In this document: one piece after another, positions 35,333-46,263 of the stretch
Position numbering within the stretch: the first letter of the stretch is position 1
Layout of the letters: each line of letters opens with the position of its first letter
NCBI GenBank assembly: GCA_009773455.1
Contig: WSXU01000001.1
Coordinates: 53,186-117,185 of the forward strand
DNA length: 64,000 nucleotides
DNA from: Bacteroidota bacterium
Lineage (GTDB): Bacteria > Bacteroidota > Bacteroidia > Bacteroidales > Lentimicrobiaceae
Direction: 5' to 3'
Notes under the pieces: generated by a model
What the model was told of the DNA's origin: nothing
What the model saw: only the letters and a program-made list of their open reading frames with translations
Database searches by the model: none
Translations under genes and position numbers: made by a program

Positions 35333-37321
35333 CTATTTTATCGCTGAAAGTACTTCCCTGTTGACCTCGTAAGGATATTTGGATCTTAATTCCTTGATCC
35401 ATTCCTGTTCGAGATAATTCTGATAATCGGCCGTAATGATGCCCCTGGCTTCATTCAGTTTCTTTATTTCCGGTTTCACCACTTCGTTCACCATGATCAT
35501 CGTAACCTTGTCCTTGGTGGCCGTTTCAGTAGCCATTCCAGGTTTCCAGTCAATTTCGTCAATCAGAGCATTATCGCCCTTCAGAAACTTTCTCCGGTCA
35601 ATGCTTAAAACCGAAGTACTGTCGGTATTGATCATTCCAAGAAGCTCATTGTCGGTTATACCTTTAAGAATGGACTTTCTGGCTTCTGACAATATTTTAT
35701 CATCGGTGGTGGTGAATGTATAAATGGTAGCATCCAGACGCTGATCCCACATATAACTGTTCTTGTGATTGTTGTAATAGGCTTCGAGACCGGTGGAGTC
35801 TTTCACGGCTTTCGACCAGATTTTACGGTCGGTAAGTTCAAACAGCAGGATCCCATCGCGGTATTCCTTTACCAGCGATTTGAATTCCGGATATTTAGAT
35901 TCAAGCCTGCTATCCTCATACGCAAGACAGTTTTCGTTGACAAAGGTTGTAAACATTGAGTTCACATATACCCTGATGTCTTCCTTGTTACGTTTACGTT
36001 GATTCTTAAACAGGTATTGGGCAAAATCCTGCTGGTTGAAAGTGCGGGAACCTATGGTCATCATTTTCTTTTTCAGTCCTGCAGCCTGCTCTATCTTCCA
36101 TCCCCCTGAAAAAATTGTATCTGTTACAACATTATAAAATGCATTGAGGGCCTTCTGGTTCTGTGAAAACTTATATTCTTTCCTGATCCTGTTTAGCAGG
36201 GCTTCTTCGCTCTTCTTTGCCCGGTCGTTCCTGGTAAGGCTTTGCTTCAGATCGCTCAGGTTGTCTTCGTAAGACCCGATTTCTTTCCTGTCGACCAGTT
36301 TCACGATGTGCCAGCCAAAGTTGGATGAGAAAGGTTTGGCAACATCGTTGATATTTTTAATTGCAGAAACTTCCTTAATAAACTCAGGAATCATCTTATT
36401 GGCACCAAACCAGGGCAGGACACCTCCCTTGGATGCGGTTGATTTATCATCGGAGTACTGCTCGGCAACCCTTGCAAAATCCTCACCACTGATCACCTTA
36501 TTGTAAGCCTCCATCGCCTTTGCAGCAACTGCGGTACTATCAGATGCCTTAGCATCGGGCGGTATCCTGAGCAGGATATGAGCAACCTGGACCCGGCCAA
36601 GCGCCGGTTTACGATCGGTCACTTTTATCAGGTGATATCCGAAATCGCTACGGACAGGCATAGAGACCTCGCCCATCGGGGTATTGTATGCCCCTGATTC
36701 AAAAGGATATACCATGTCAAATACGGTAAAATAGCCAAGATCACCCCTGTTACCCTTGATTTTCCTGTTTTCGATGGTACGGTCGTTGGCTGAAAGGTCA
36801 TCGGAATTTTCCATGGCCAGTTTTCCGAAATCCTCTCCCTTCATAATCCGTTTACGGATCAGCATGATGCGCTTGTAGGCAGCCAGGGTATCAGCAGCGG
36901 GGGCATTGCGGTCGACTTTTATCAGGATATGGCTTGCCCTGATATCCTCAGTCTTCCGGTTATAAGCCTCCTGAAGAAGCGACTTGTTCATTCCCTCATC
37001 AATCAGGTATGGCTGCGCCAGTTGCTTGCGGTATCCTGCCAGTTCATCGATAAAAGAGCGCATGGTATCAAGTCCGAGTTGTTCGGCTTCCTTGACTTTG
37101 AGGCGGAAGTTGATATAGAGCTCCATATATTCTTCAAGCGACTTGCGATCGATCACTTCTCCGTTGACGTTGTTTTTCTGATATACATTCAGAAATTCGG
37201 ATTTCGAGATGTTTTCACCTGCAACTTTCAGAATAACGGGATCTGTTTCCTGTGCTGATGCAACAGTGAAGACAAACAGAAGTACCAATCCTGAAAACAA
37301 TCTTATCATGCTGTTTTTCAT
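35333..37321 (-). CDS. Periplasmic peptidylprolyl isomerase with two parvulin domains
   Basis: A 662-residue protein with a signal peptide (cleavage near ASAQ). The N-terminal helical chaperone region is followed by two canonical parvulin domains: residues ~125-235 (IRASHILIKVDR ... DFGYHLIKVTDRK) and ~240-345 (VQVAHILLRIPP ... NFGWHIVKLVDRK). Both keep the HIL and FG.H motifs expected of active rotamases. The long C-terminal half resembles the second chaperone region of PpiD-type foldases. It is the first foldase gene of the operon, 131 nt downstream of guaB, so it may be cotranscribed with guaB. Confidence 0.93.
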   Translation of the reverse strand: MKNSMIRLFSGLVLLFVFTVASAQETDPVILKVAGENISKSEFLNVYQKNNVNGEVIDRKSLEEYMELYINFRLKVKEAEQLGLDTMRSFIDELAGYRKQLAQPYLIDEGMNKSLLQEAYNRKTEDIRASHILIKVDRNAPAADTLAAYKRIMLIRKRIMKGEDFGKLAMENSDDLSANDRTIENRKIKGNRGDLGYFTVFDMVYPFESGAYNTPMGEVSMPVRSDFGYHLIKVTDRKPALGRVQVAHILLRIPPDAKASDSTAVAAKAMEAYNKVISGEDFARVAEQYSDDKSTASKGGVLPWFGANKMIPEFIKEVSAIKNINDVAKPFSSNFGWHIVKLVDRKEIGSYEDNLSDLKQSLTRNDRAKKSEEALLNRIRKEYKFSQNQKALNAFYNVVTDTIFSGGWKIEQAAGLKKKMMTIGSRTFNQQDFAQYLFKNQRKRNKEDIRVYVNSMFTTFVNENCLAYEDSRLESKYPEFKSLVKEYRDGILLFELTDRKIWSKAVKDSTGLEAYYNNHKNSYMWDQRLDATIYTFTTTDDKILSEARKSILKGITDNELLGMINTDSTSVLSIDRRKFLKGDNALIDEIDWKPGMATETATKDKVTMIMVNEVVKPEIKKLNEARGIITADYQNYLEQEWIKELRSKYPYEVNREVLSAIK

Positions 37322-37452
37322 TGTTCAAGCGGTTTATTTAGTATATGTTGTTTTTACTCATGAATCAGAAGACACCGGCACTCTGACTTCAACCGGCAAC
37401 CTCTGAAAGTTATTATACTGACTTAAAATTTTGCTGACAGGATTACCATAGG

Positions 37453-39274
<1,822 letters not shown>

Positions 39275-41350
39275 ATGAACAGACTCATTTTCGGACTAAT
39301 CCTCTCACTGCTGACTTCCACCCTGAACGCCCAGACCTGGTATGGCCTCGGAGGTGTTATTCCCGATGATGGAACCCCGGCCTTGTTCGAAATCAATGTT
39401 ACCGGCCTGAATCCGGCGACAATCGACACTTTACACGGTATAGCCGGAACTGGGATTAATCTTACCCATCCCTACGATGCTGACCTGCTGATTGCCCTGG
39501 TTGCGCCGGATGGCACATCTCTGATACTCAGCAGCGGAAACGGAGGGGACGGGGATAACTACCTGAATACACATTTCACAGATACCGCAGCCCTAGCGGT
39601 TGCCCAGGGCTCGCCACCTTTCAGTGGCTATTATCGGCCACAGGAGATGCTCGGCAACTTCAACAACGGACGTGAAGGCAATGGCTCATGGTACCTGTAT
39701 ATTCTTGATACCTATCCATATGCTGATCAGGGGCTGCTGCTGAACTGGAGTATTACATTCGGGGATGACCCTACCGGACCTTTCTTCTTTGATGCGTCAA
39801 ATCTGCCCATAGTCCTCATCGATACGTATGGGCAGGAAATTCTGGATGATCCTAAAATCCTGGCCGGAATGAAAATTATCGACAATGCGCCGGGACAACG
39901 GAACCACATCACAGATCCGCCGGCATACGATGGATATGCCGGCATCGAAATCCGCGGATCCAGTTCACAGATGTTTCCCAAAAAGAGCTATGGGTTCGAA
40001 ACCTGGAATGCGCTGGGTGAAGAATTTGAAACTTCGCTGCTTGGAATGCCTGAAGAGACCGACTGGATACTCAATGCCAATTATACAGATAAAACCCTTG
40101 TCAGGAATACCCTGGCCTATCAGACCTTCAGGAATATGGGACATTATTCAACCCGTTACGAACATGTGGAGGTTGTCATCAACGGGGTATACAAGGGAGT
40201 TTATATTTTCTCCGAAAAAATCAAACGTGACGGCGACAGGGTAGATATAGCCAAACTGAAGCCAGACGATAATTCAGGGGATCCGCTGACCGGAGGATAC
40301 ATCTTCAAGATAGACAAACCTACAGGTTCCGGCGGCGGCGAAGGCTGGGCATCCAATTTTCCGCCCCCCGGCAATCCCAATGCCACCATTCTGTTTCAGT
40401 ATGAATATCCGAAAGCAGATGAGATCACCGATGCCCAGAAAGAATACATTGCTGAATATGTGAATACTTTCGAGTCAACACTGAACGGGCCTAACTTTGA
40501 TGATCCCGAGAATGGATTCAGGAAATACGCTGATGAGGGCACATTTCTTGATTTTTTCATTGTGAATGAAATCAGTAAGAATGTAGATGGTTACCGGCTG
40601 AGTACCTTTGTTCACAAGGAACGTGACAGTCTGGGAGGCAAACTCCGGATGGGTCCGGTCTGGGATTATGACATTGCCTGGCGGAATGCCAATTATTACG
40701 GTGGGGAGGATTATACCGGATGGATGTATCAGTTCAGCAATCCGGATGATACCTGGCAAATTCCCTTTTGGTGGGGCCGGCTGCTGCAGGATACCCTGTA
40801 TGCGGATAACCTGAAGTGCCGGTGGACATTCCTGCGCAATGACCTTTTGAGCGATAACGCTTTCGATCACTATATTGACAGCCTTGCTCTGGTTCTGGAT
40901 GAATCAAAGGAACGGAATTTTACGGTCTGGCCTATCCTTGGGGTATATGTATGGCCCAATCCCTGGCCCTATCCCCAGACCTATGCTGAGGAGATTGAAA
41001 CATTGAAAGGCTGGATCCACAACAGGCTTGCCTGGCTCGATGAAAATATCCCCGGGACCTGTTATTCGGTTGGAACAGAGCATCCTGAAGTCAGGCCTGC
41101 TCAGCTTTCGGTCTTTCCGAATCCTGCAAAGGATAACCTCTGGGTCAATATAAATACAGGATCTGAAAGCCGTCTGTCTCTCACTGTCACTGATCCTTTC
41201 GGGCGAATCGCACTTCAGGAAACTGTGGCAACTGGTTCTGATGGTTCTGCCGTTTGGCATCCCGACATTTCAGGATTAAAACCGGGCGTGTGGTTCCTGC
41301 GTGCCGGCGAGGGCTCAACCCCAAAGACCATAAAATTTGTTAAACTCTGA
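39275..41350 (+). CDS. T9SS cargo: P-domain plus CotH-kinase-like surface protein
   Basis: A 691-residue secreted protein. A signal peptide (ending TLNAQ) is followed by a proprotein-convertase P-domain (about residues 30-165; GTGINLTHPYDADLLIALVAP, later GNGSWYLYILDTYPYADQG). Next comes a CotH-type kinase fold (about 175-590) with GIEIRGSSSQMFPKKSYGFE and the MGPVWDYDIAWRN metal-binding segment. It ends with a type A T9SS sorting domain (SVFPNPAKDNLWVNI) that directs export and attachment to the cell surface. CotH proteins phosphorylate spore-coat proteins in Bacillus; the substrate of the Bacteroidota forms is unknown. P-domains are common modules of T9SS cargo. Confidence 0.9.
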   Translation: MNRLIFGLILSLLTSTLNAQTWYGLGGVIPDDGTPALFEINVTGLNPATIDTLHGIAGTGINLTHPYDADLLIALVAPDGTSLILSSGNGGDGDNYLNTHFTDTAALAVAQGSPPFSGYYRPQEMLGNFNNGREGNGSWYLYILDTYPYADQGLLLNWSITFGDDPTGPFFFDASNLPIVLIDTYGQEILDDPKILAGMKIIDNAPGQRNHITDPPAYDGYAGIEIRGSSSQMFPKKSYGFETWNALGEEFETSLLGMPEETDWILNANYTDKTLVRNTLAYQTFRNMGHYSTRYEHVEVVINGVYKGVYIFSEKIKRDGDRVDIAKLKPDDNSGDPLTGGYIFKIDKPTGSGGGEGWASNFPPPGNPNATILFQYEYPKADEITDAQKEYIAEYVNTFESTLNGPNFDDPENGFRKYADEGTFLDFFIVNEISKNVDGYRLSTFVHKERDSLGGKLRMGPVWDYDIAWRNANYYGGEDYTGWMYQFSNPDDTWQIPFWWGRLLQDTLYADNLKCRWTFLRNDLLSDNAFDHYIDSLALVLDESKERNFTVWPILGVYVWPNPWPYPQTYAEEIETLKGWIHNRLAWLDENIPGTCYSVGTEHPEVRPAQLSVFPNPAKDNLWVNINTGSESRLSLTVTDPFGRIALQETVATGSDGSAVWHPDISGLKPGVWFLRAGEGSTPKTIKFVKL

Positions 41351-41460
41351 CAAATCCCTGCTTTGCTGTTCAGAAACGCCATTTGAGGGACCATAATCCT
41401 TCAGGAAAACATTTATCTTTACTGGTATGTTTACTGATCCGGAATCTTAAATCTATTGTC

Positions 41461-43853
41461 ATGAAACGATTAATCCTTCTACTGATGACCATTTCAGGTA
41501 TTGCAGCCGCCCAGACCAGCCAGCCTTTTCAGCTTCCGCCAAAGGAAATCCTTGAACTTGCCGACATTCAGCCAAGGCCTTCGATCCGCATTGATTCACG
41601 CAACAAGACGATGGTGATGCTCGACCGGATGATGTTCAAGACATTGGAGGAACTTGCCGAAACAGAAGTCAAACTGGCCGGTATCCGTATTAATCCGGTG
41701 ACCAACGGACAGGCCAGGGCTACCTACAACTATGGTATCAGGATTATGGACATTGAAACAGGAACTTTTCTGACGATCAGCGGCCTGCCGGAAAAACTGA
41801 AAATTTCAGAATTTAACTTTTCGCCTGACGAGACCAGAGCCGCCTTCACAAACACCACTTCAGAAGGGATTGAGTTATGGCTTCTGGATCTGAAATCGGG
41901 CAAATGCAATCGCATTTCAACCAACCGGCTCAACAGTTCGCTTGGAAACTCCTATGTATGGTCACCTGCTTCAGATGCACTGTATGTTATGTTGATCCCG
42001 GGTGACAGGAAACCGCTTCCAAATAGCCTTCAACTTCCTGAGGGACCCGCCGTTCAGGAATCAAGCGGAAAGAAAGCACCCGCGTGGACATACCAGGATC
42101 TGCTCCGTAACCCGGCGGATGAGATAAAATTCGAATATTATACCAGGTCTGAAGTGAAGCGGATTGATCTGAACGGAACGGTAAAAGATTTTCTGCCGAA
42201 AGCCATCTACAAATCATTGTCGTTTTCACCCGACGGAAACCATCTGATGGTTCAGCGGATTGTCAGACCTTATTCCTACATCGTTCCGCTGAACCGCTTC
42301 CCGGTAGCCTATGACATATACCGGTCCGATGGCAGTTTTCTCCTGAATTTCAGCTTCCGAAGGGATTTGATGCTGTGGAAACCGGCAAACGATCGATCGG
42401 CTGGCGGGCCGACACACCCGCAACCCTCACCTGGGCTGAGGCGCTTGATGGAGGTGATCCGGCCAATGAAGCTGATTTCAGGGATCGGATATTTCAGGTG
42501 GAAGCGCCTTTTACCGGGAAGCCACAAATTGTTGTATCTACCCGTAACCGCTATTCGTGGATTTCATGGGGCAACGACCATCTCGCTTTTGTATTTGATT
42601 ACTGGTGGAAAAACAGAAATACAGTAACCTATCGTATAGATCCATCCATCGAAAACGGAGATTCTAAAATCATCTTTGACCGTTCCGGTGAGGATTACTA
42701 TGGTGACCCGGGTGATTTCCTGACAAAGCGCAGCACTTTTAACACCAATGTTTTGTGGACTTCGGCCGATGGCAGGAAAGTATATCTTCAGGGTGAAGGT
42801 TATTCTCCCGAAGGCAATAAACCATTTGTGGATGAATTTGATCTGAAAACCTTTAAAAGCAGAAGGCTGTGGCAGGCCGATGGCATTTCAACCTATGAAG
42901 CCATCGCAAGGGTTATTGACCCGGAAAAGATAAAGCTGATTACTTCCATTGAAGGGAAAACACGCAATCCGAATTTTTACCTGAGAACCGGTAAAAACCT
43001 GAAGGCCCTCACTTCATTCCCAAATCCTTACGCTTCCTTTATGAATGTGTTGAAAGAACGTGTGCGTTACAAAAGGGCGGATGGCGTTGATTTATCTGCC
43101 ACATTGTACCTTCCGGCCGGATATGACGCTACCAGGGATGGCAGGCTGCCTATGCTGATGTGGGCCTATCCGGTAGAATACAAAGACAAGGAACAGGCTG
43201 GTCAGGTGAAGGAATCGCCGCATAATTTCATTCAGTTGTTTTACGGATCCCCCGTTTACTGGGCAGCCAGAGGTTATGCAATCCTTGATGATGCCGATTT
43301 TCCTATCATCGGCGAAGGAGAAAAACAACCCAACGACACCTTTATCGAACAACTGGTAGCAAATGCGGCAGCTGCCATTGATTATACCGTAGACCGGGGT
43401 GTTACTGACCGGAACAGGGTTGCTATCGGCGGACATTCTTATGGTGCGTTTATGACCGCCAACCTGATGGCCCACTGCGACCTGTTTGCCGCCGGGATTG
43501 CCCGGAGCGGGTCTTACAACAGAAGCCTGACTCCATTTGGGTTTCAGGCCGAAGAACGGACTTTTTGGGATGCAACCGATGTTTACCTTCAGATGTCGCC
43601 TTTTATGCATGCCGATAAAATCAATGAGCCGCTGCTGCTGATTCATGGCGATGCCGACAATAACCCCGGAACTTTTACCTTACAGAGTGAACGCTTGTTT
43701 GCAGCCATCAAAGGGCTTGGAGGGAATGCGAGACTGGTACTGCTTCCATACGAAAGCCACGGTTACAGTGCCCGTGAAAACATCATGCATATGTTGTGGG
43801 AAACCGACCAGTGGCTTGAAAAATACGTTAAAAACAGGGTTCCGGCAAATTAG
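41461..43853 (+). pseudogene. S9 glutamyl endopeptidase-like (S9D) peptidase, one-base frameshift near 42354
   Basis: The gene starts at 41461 with a signal peptide (MKRLILLLMTISGIAAAQ). The N-terminal beta-propeller half is open to about 42354; the rest is in another frame to 43853. Restoring one base near 42354-42356 gives ...NFS-x-PKGFDAVETGKRSIGWRAD, as expected for the family, and a protein of about 797 residues. The C-terminal alpha/beta-hydrolase domain is intact: nucleophile GHSYGAF, then ARSGSYNRSLTPFGFQ, aspartate in HGDADNNPGTF and histidine in ESHGYSARE. These match plant chloroplast glutamyl endopeptidase and its bacterial homologues. It is a periplasmic oligopeptidase if functional. 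A true mutation or a sequence error cannot be told apart. Confidence 0.88.
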
Positions 43854-43857
43854 AGGC

Positions 43858-45930
43858 TTACCTGAGCACAATGACTGATCCCCGTTTTGAAACTTTCTTA
43901 CCGGTTAAATCTTTGAATGTGAGCACCCAGGCGTAGATATCCTGTGATGCTTCCGTTCCGCTGTCAAGGCCATTCCAGCCTGTTTCCGGATTTGAACTGT
44001 CGAAAATGAGTTGCCCCCAGCGGTTATAAATGGTAAAGAGATAACTTCCCGGCTCAATGTTTTTGACCCTGGGCTTGAAAACCGGCGAGATACCGTTGGG
44101 TCTGAAAGCATTTGGGATCACTACCTCAGCATCGGCCGGCAGCAATACTTCATTTGACAGGCTCTTAACATCATCGTTCCTGACCGCTTCAACGTAATAG
44201 GTGGTGCGGTTGGCAACCAGGTTCCCGGCAAAATCGTCGAAAGTCAAAGTGCCTGCCGGGACGGAGACAGGGAAACCAGCTTCGATGACCCCATCGGCAA
44301 CCCTGTATATATTGTATTCAAGCAGGTTGCTGCCCCAGTTTTCATAGGCATTCCAGCTTAAACGGTATCTGTCGTTGCCGATGTCTTCAATCTGCAGATA
44401 AATGCTTCTCGATACAGATGAAGTTTCAAGTTCGAATCCACAGGCATCCAATGCGGTAACACTGTAATAGTAACTGGTTTCATTCACATCTGCTGATGCA
44501 TCGGAAATGCTGACCGGCGAAAAGCCATCCCAGGGTTCACTGAAAAGCAGTTCAACAGACGAACCATCTACTGCTGACCGCTTTACCTCAATTGTTGAGA
44601 TAAGCTCAGGCGGATCACTGTTGATAAAGAGATCGATGTAATCATTGTCAACCACCGTAACATAGTCCAGTTCAAACAGGGTAAAAGGTTCAGGATCGGG
44701 AACCAACGGGATGCGGCAGCTTCCTGAAATTTTCGAAACATCGCCATTGATGGCTGCAACATGATAGATATACTGAACTCCCGGTGTGAGAAGTTCAGGA
44801 TCAACAAAGGTAAAGTTCGCCCCGCCTGCAGCAATGTTTGCTATTTCTATATCGGGACCACCTCCGTCGGATCGGTAAACCTTGTAACTGCTGGCTTCCG
44901 GATTCATATTGTTATAGGAATTCCACTCCAGGGTAGCCTTCCTGTTACAGAGTGTTGTTGTTTCACCGGTAAGCAGGATGGTATTGTGCGGGAACTGATA
45001 ATTGATGGCTCCAGAACTCTGGTTATCACACAAATCTTCAGCCCTCACAACATAAGTAACCACTTCACTGCATGGATCCTGATAGGTAGCCAATGCCGTC
45101 TGATCATCTATAAATGAAGTTACATATCCCAGGCTATAGTGATCGGTAAAACTGGCTCCTTCTTTCAATCCGACAATATAACCGTCAACGTCCACTGTCG
45201 GACTGTGACTCCAGCTGATTTCTGCAAAACCGCCGGAATTTATGGTTACCAGCGAAAGAACAGGATCATCGGGAAGGTTATCATCGAAGAAACTTCCACT
45301 TCCTGTGGAAGTATTGGCCACACATCCGCCTGATGAAAACTCCACCCTGTAATAAAGGTCTGTAGCCGTGCAATAGGGAGAGGTGATGGTGTCGTAAAAA
45401 ATGAGGTTGTTTGTTTGTGCAATCGGAATTGCGGGGAAAGGTAAAAGTGGATTGTCCTTCCTGTAAATATTGAAGACACCGTTGTTACCGGCCTGTATCC
45501 GGTTCCAGTCGAGTCGGGCAACCCCTGTCCCTGATCCGGCATTGGATACAGTCAGCATCATGCTGCGTAAATGATTTGATTCAAGCGAGATCTGTGCCGG
45601 GGAAACTGTAAAAGTCACCATAAATATTTCGTAGCCAACCGTTTGACCATCAGATACAGGTATGTTCCCTGAAGTAAAGGTATTCAGGTATTCGATGGAA
45701 GGGGCAGGTAAAATGCTTCCGACAGGCTTGTAAAAAATCCTGAACCCATCAAAAGGAATGGAAGGTGTATACGACCAGTTTATGTTCAGTGAGCCATCGT
45801 CTTCAACAGATACACAATTCATTACCGGGACCGGAAGTTGGGCTTTTACATCTTTTCCGGCAAAAAACAGGAGTGACATGACAACCGGAAGCAGAAGTGC
45901 AGAAATCCTGTTTAATGAATAATTTCGCAT
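43858..45930 (-). CDS. T9SS type B cargo with gliding-motility C-terminal domain
   Basis: A 690-residue secreted protein starting at the ATG at 45928-45930; the open frame extends to 45975, but a promoter -7 box lies at 45935-45942. After the signal peptide come several fibronectin type III-like modules (repeated Y.VYRSDGG / YYSVTALD patterns). The last ~90 residues are the gliding-motility-associated C-terminal (type B sorting) domain: VVIPNAFRPNGI, YLFTIYNRWGQLIFDS and GWNG. This domain directs export by the type IX system. The passenger function is unknown; an adhesive or matrix role is plausible. It is convergent with the S9 peptidase gene, the two stop codons being only 4 nt apart. Confidence 0.9.
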   Translation of the reverse strand: MRNYSLNRISALLLPVVMSLLFFAGKDVKAQLPVPVMNCVSVEDDGSLNINWSYTPSIPFDGFRIFYKPVGSILPAPSIEYLNTFTSGNIPVSDGQTVGYEIFMVTFTVSPAQISLESNHLRSMMLTVSNAGSGTGVARLDWNRIQAGNNGVFNIYRKDNPLLPFPAIPIAQTNNLIFYDTITSPYCTATDLYYRVEFSSGGCVANTSTGSGSFFDDNLPDDPVLSLVTINSGGFAEISWSHSPTVDVDGYIVGLKEGASFTDHYSLGYVTSFIDDQTALATYQDPCSEVVTYVVRAEDLCDNQSSGAINYQFPHNTILLTGETTTLCNRKATLEWNSYNNMNPEASSYKVYRSDGGGPDIEIANIAAGGANFTFVDPELLTPGVQYIYHVAAINGDVSKISGSCRIPLVPDPEPFTLFELDYVTVVDNDYIDLFINSDPPELISTIEVKRSAVDGSSVELLFSEPWDGFSPVSISDASADVNETSYYYSVTALDACGFELETSSVSRSIYLQIEDIGNDRYRLSWNAYENWGSNLLEYNIYRVADGVIEAGFPVSVPAGTLTFDDFAGNLVANRTTYYVEAVRNDDVKSLSNEVLLPADAEVVIPNAFRPNGISPVFKPRVKNIEPGSYLFTIYNRWGQLIFDSSNPETGWNGLDSGTEASQDIYAWVLTFKDLTGKKVSKRGSVIVLR

Positions 45931-45934
45931 ATAA

Positions 45935-45942
45935 CAAAGGTA
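45935..45942 (-). promoter_or_regulatory. -7 promoter motif abutting the start codon of the type B cargo gene
   Basis: On the minus strand the order is TACCTTTG, TTAT, ATG. The predicted transcript start is at or within a few bases of the start codon, suggesting a leaderless mRNA. Confidence 0.4.
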
Positions 45943-46181
45943 CAAAAATCGACCGCCATGACTTAATAAACTCAAAATGACATCCTTTTATTATAACAGA
46001 CCGGTAAGGTATTGCCATCGGGCGTAATGATTACCTTATCAACTCACTGATGAATTTATGTATTTATGTCCGGAATTCATGAAAGTAAGGTATCTCTGTT
46101 ATTCCTTTAGATAAAAAAGCAAAGAAGCCTGACAAGCCCACTTTTGAAAAATTTTTCTTTAGAATTTCTCTAAATAACATA

Positions 46182-46189
46182 TACCTTTG
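46182..46189 (+). promoter_or_regulatory. -7 promoter motif for the 1366-residue cargo gene
   Basis: TACCTTTG matches TAnnTTTG, about 75 nt upstream of the ATG at 46264. A near-match -33 (CTTTA) lies about 20 nt upstream. Confidence 0.5.
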
Positions 46190-46263
46190 GCCGATTTTGT
46201 GATTAATATCAGTGATTAAATTCAAACACTCCTTTTCTAACCAATTAACTAACATCCATACAG

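Larger units (their letters stand above)
45931..46263. other. Divergent promoter region between two T9SS cargo genes
   Basis: It holds a minus-strand -7 box at 45935-45942 and a plus-strand -7 box at 46182-46189, with no gene between them. A PolyT/A-rich stretch at 46146-46160 precedes the plus-strand box. Confidence 0.55.
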
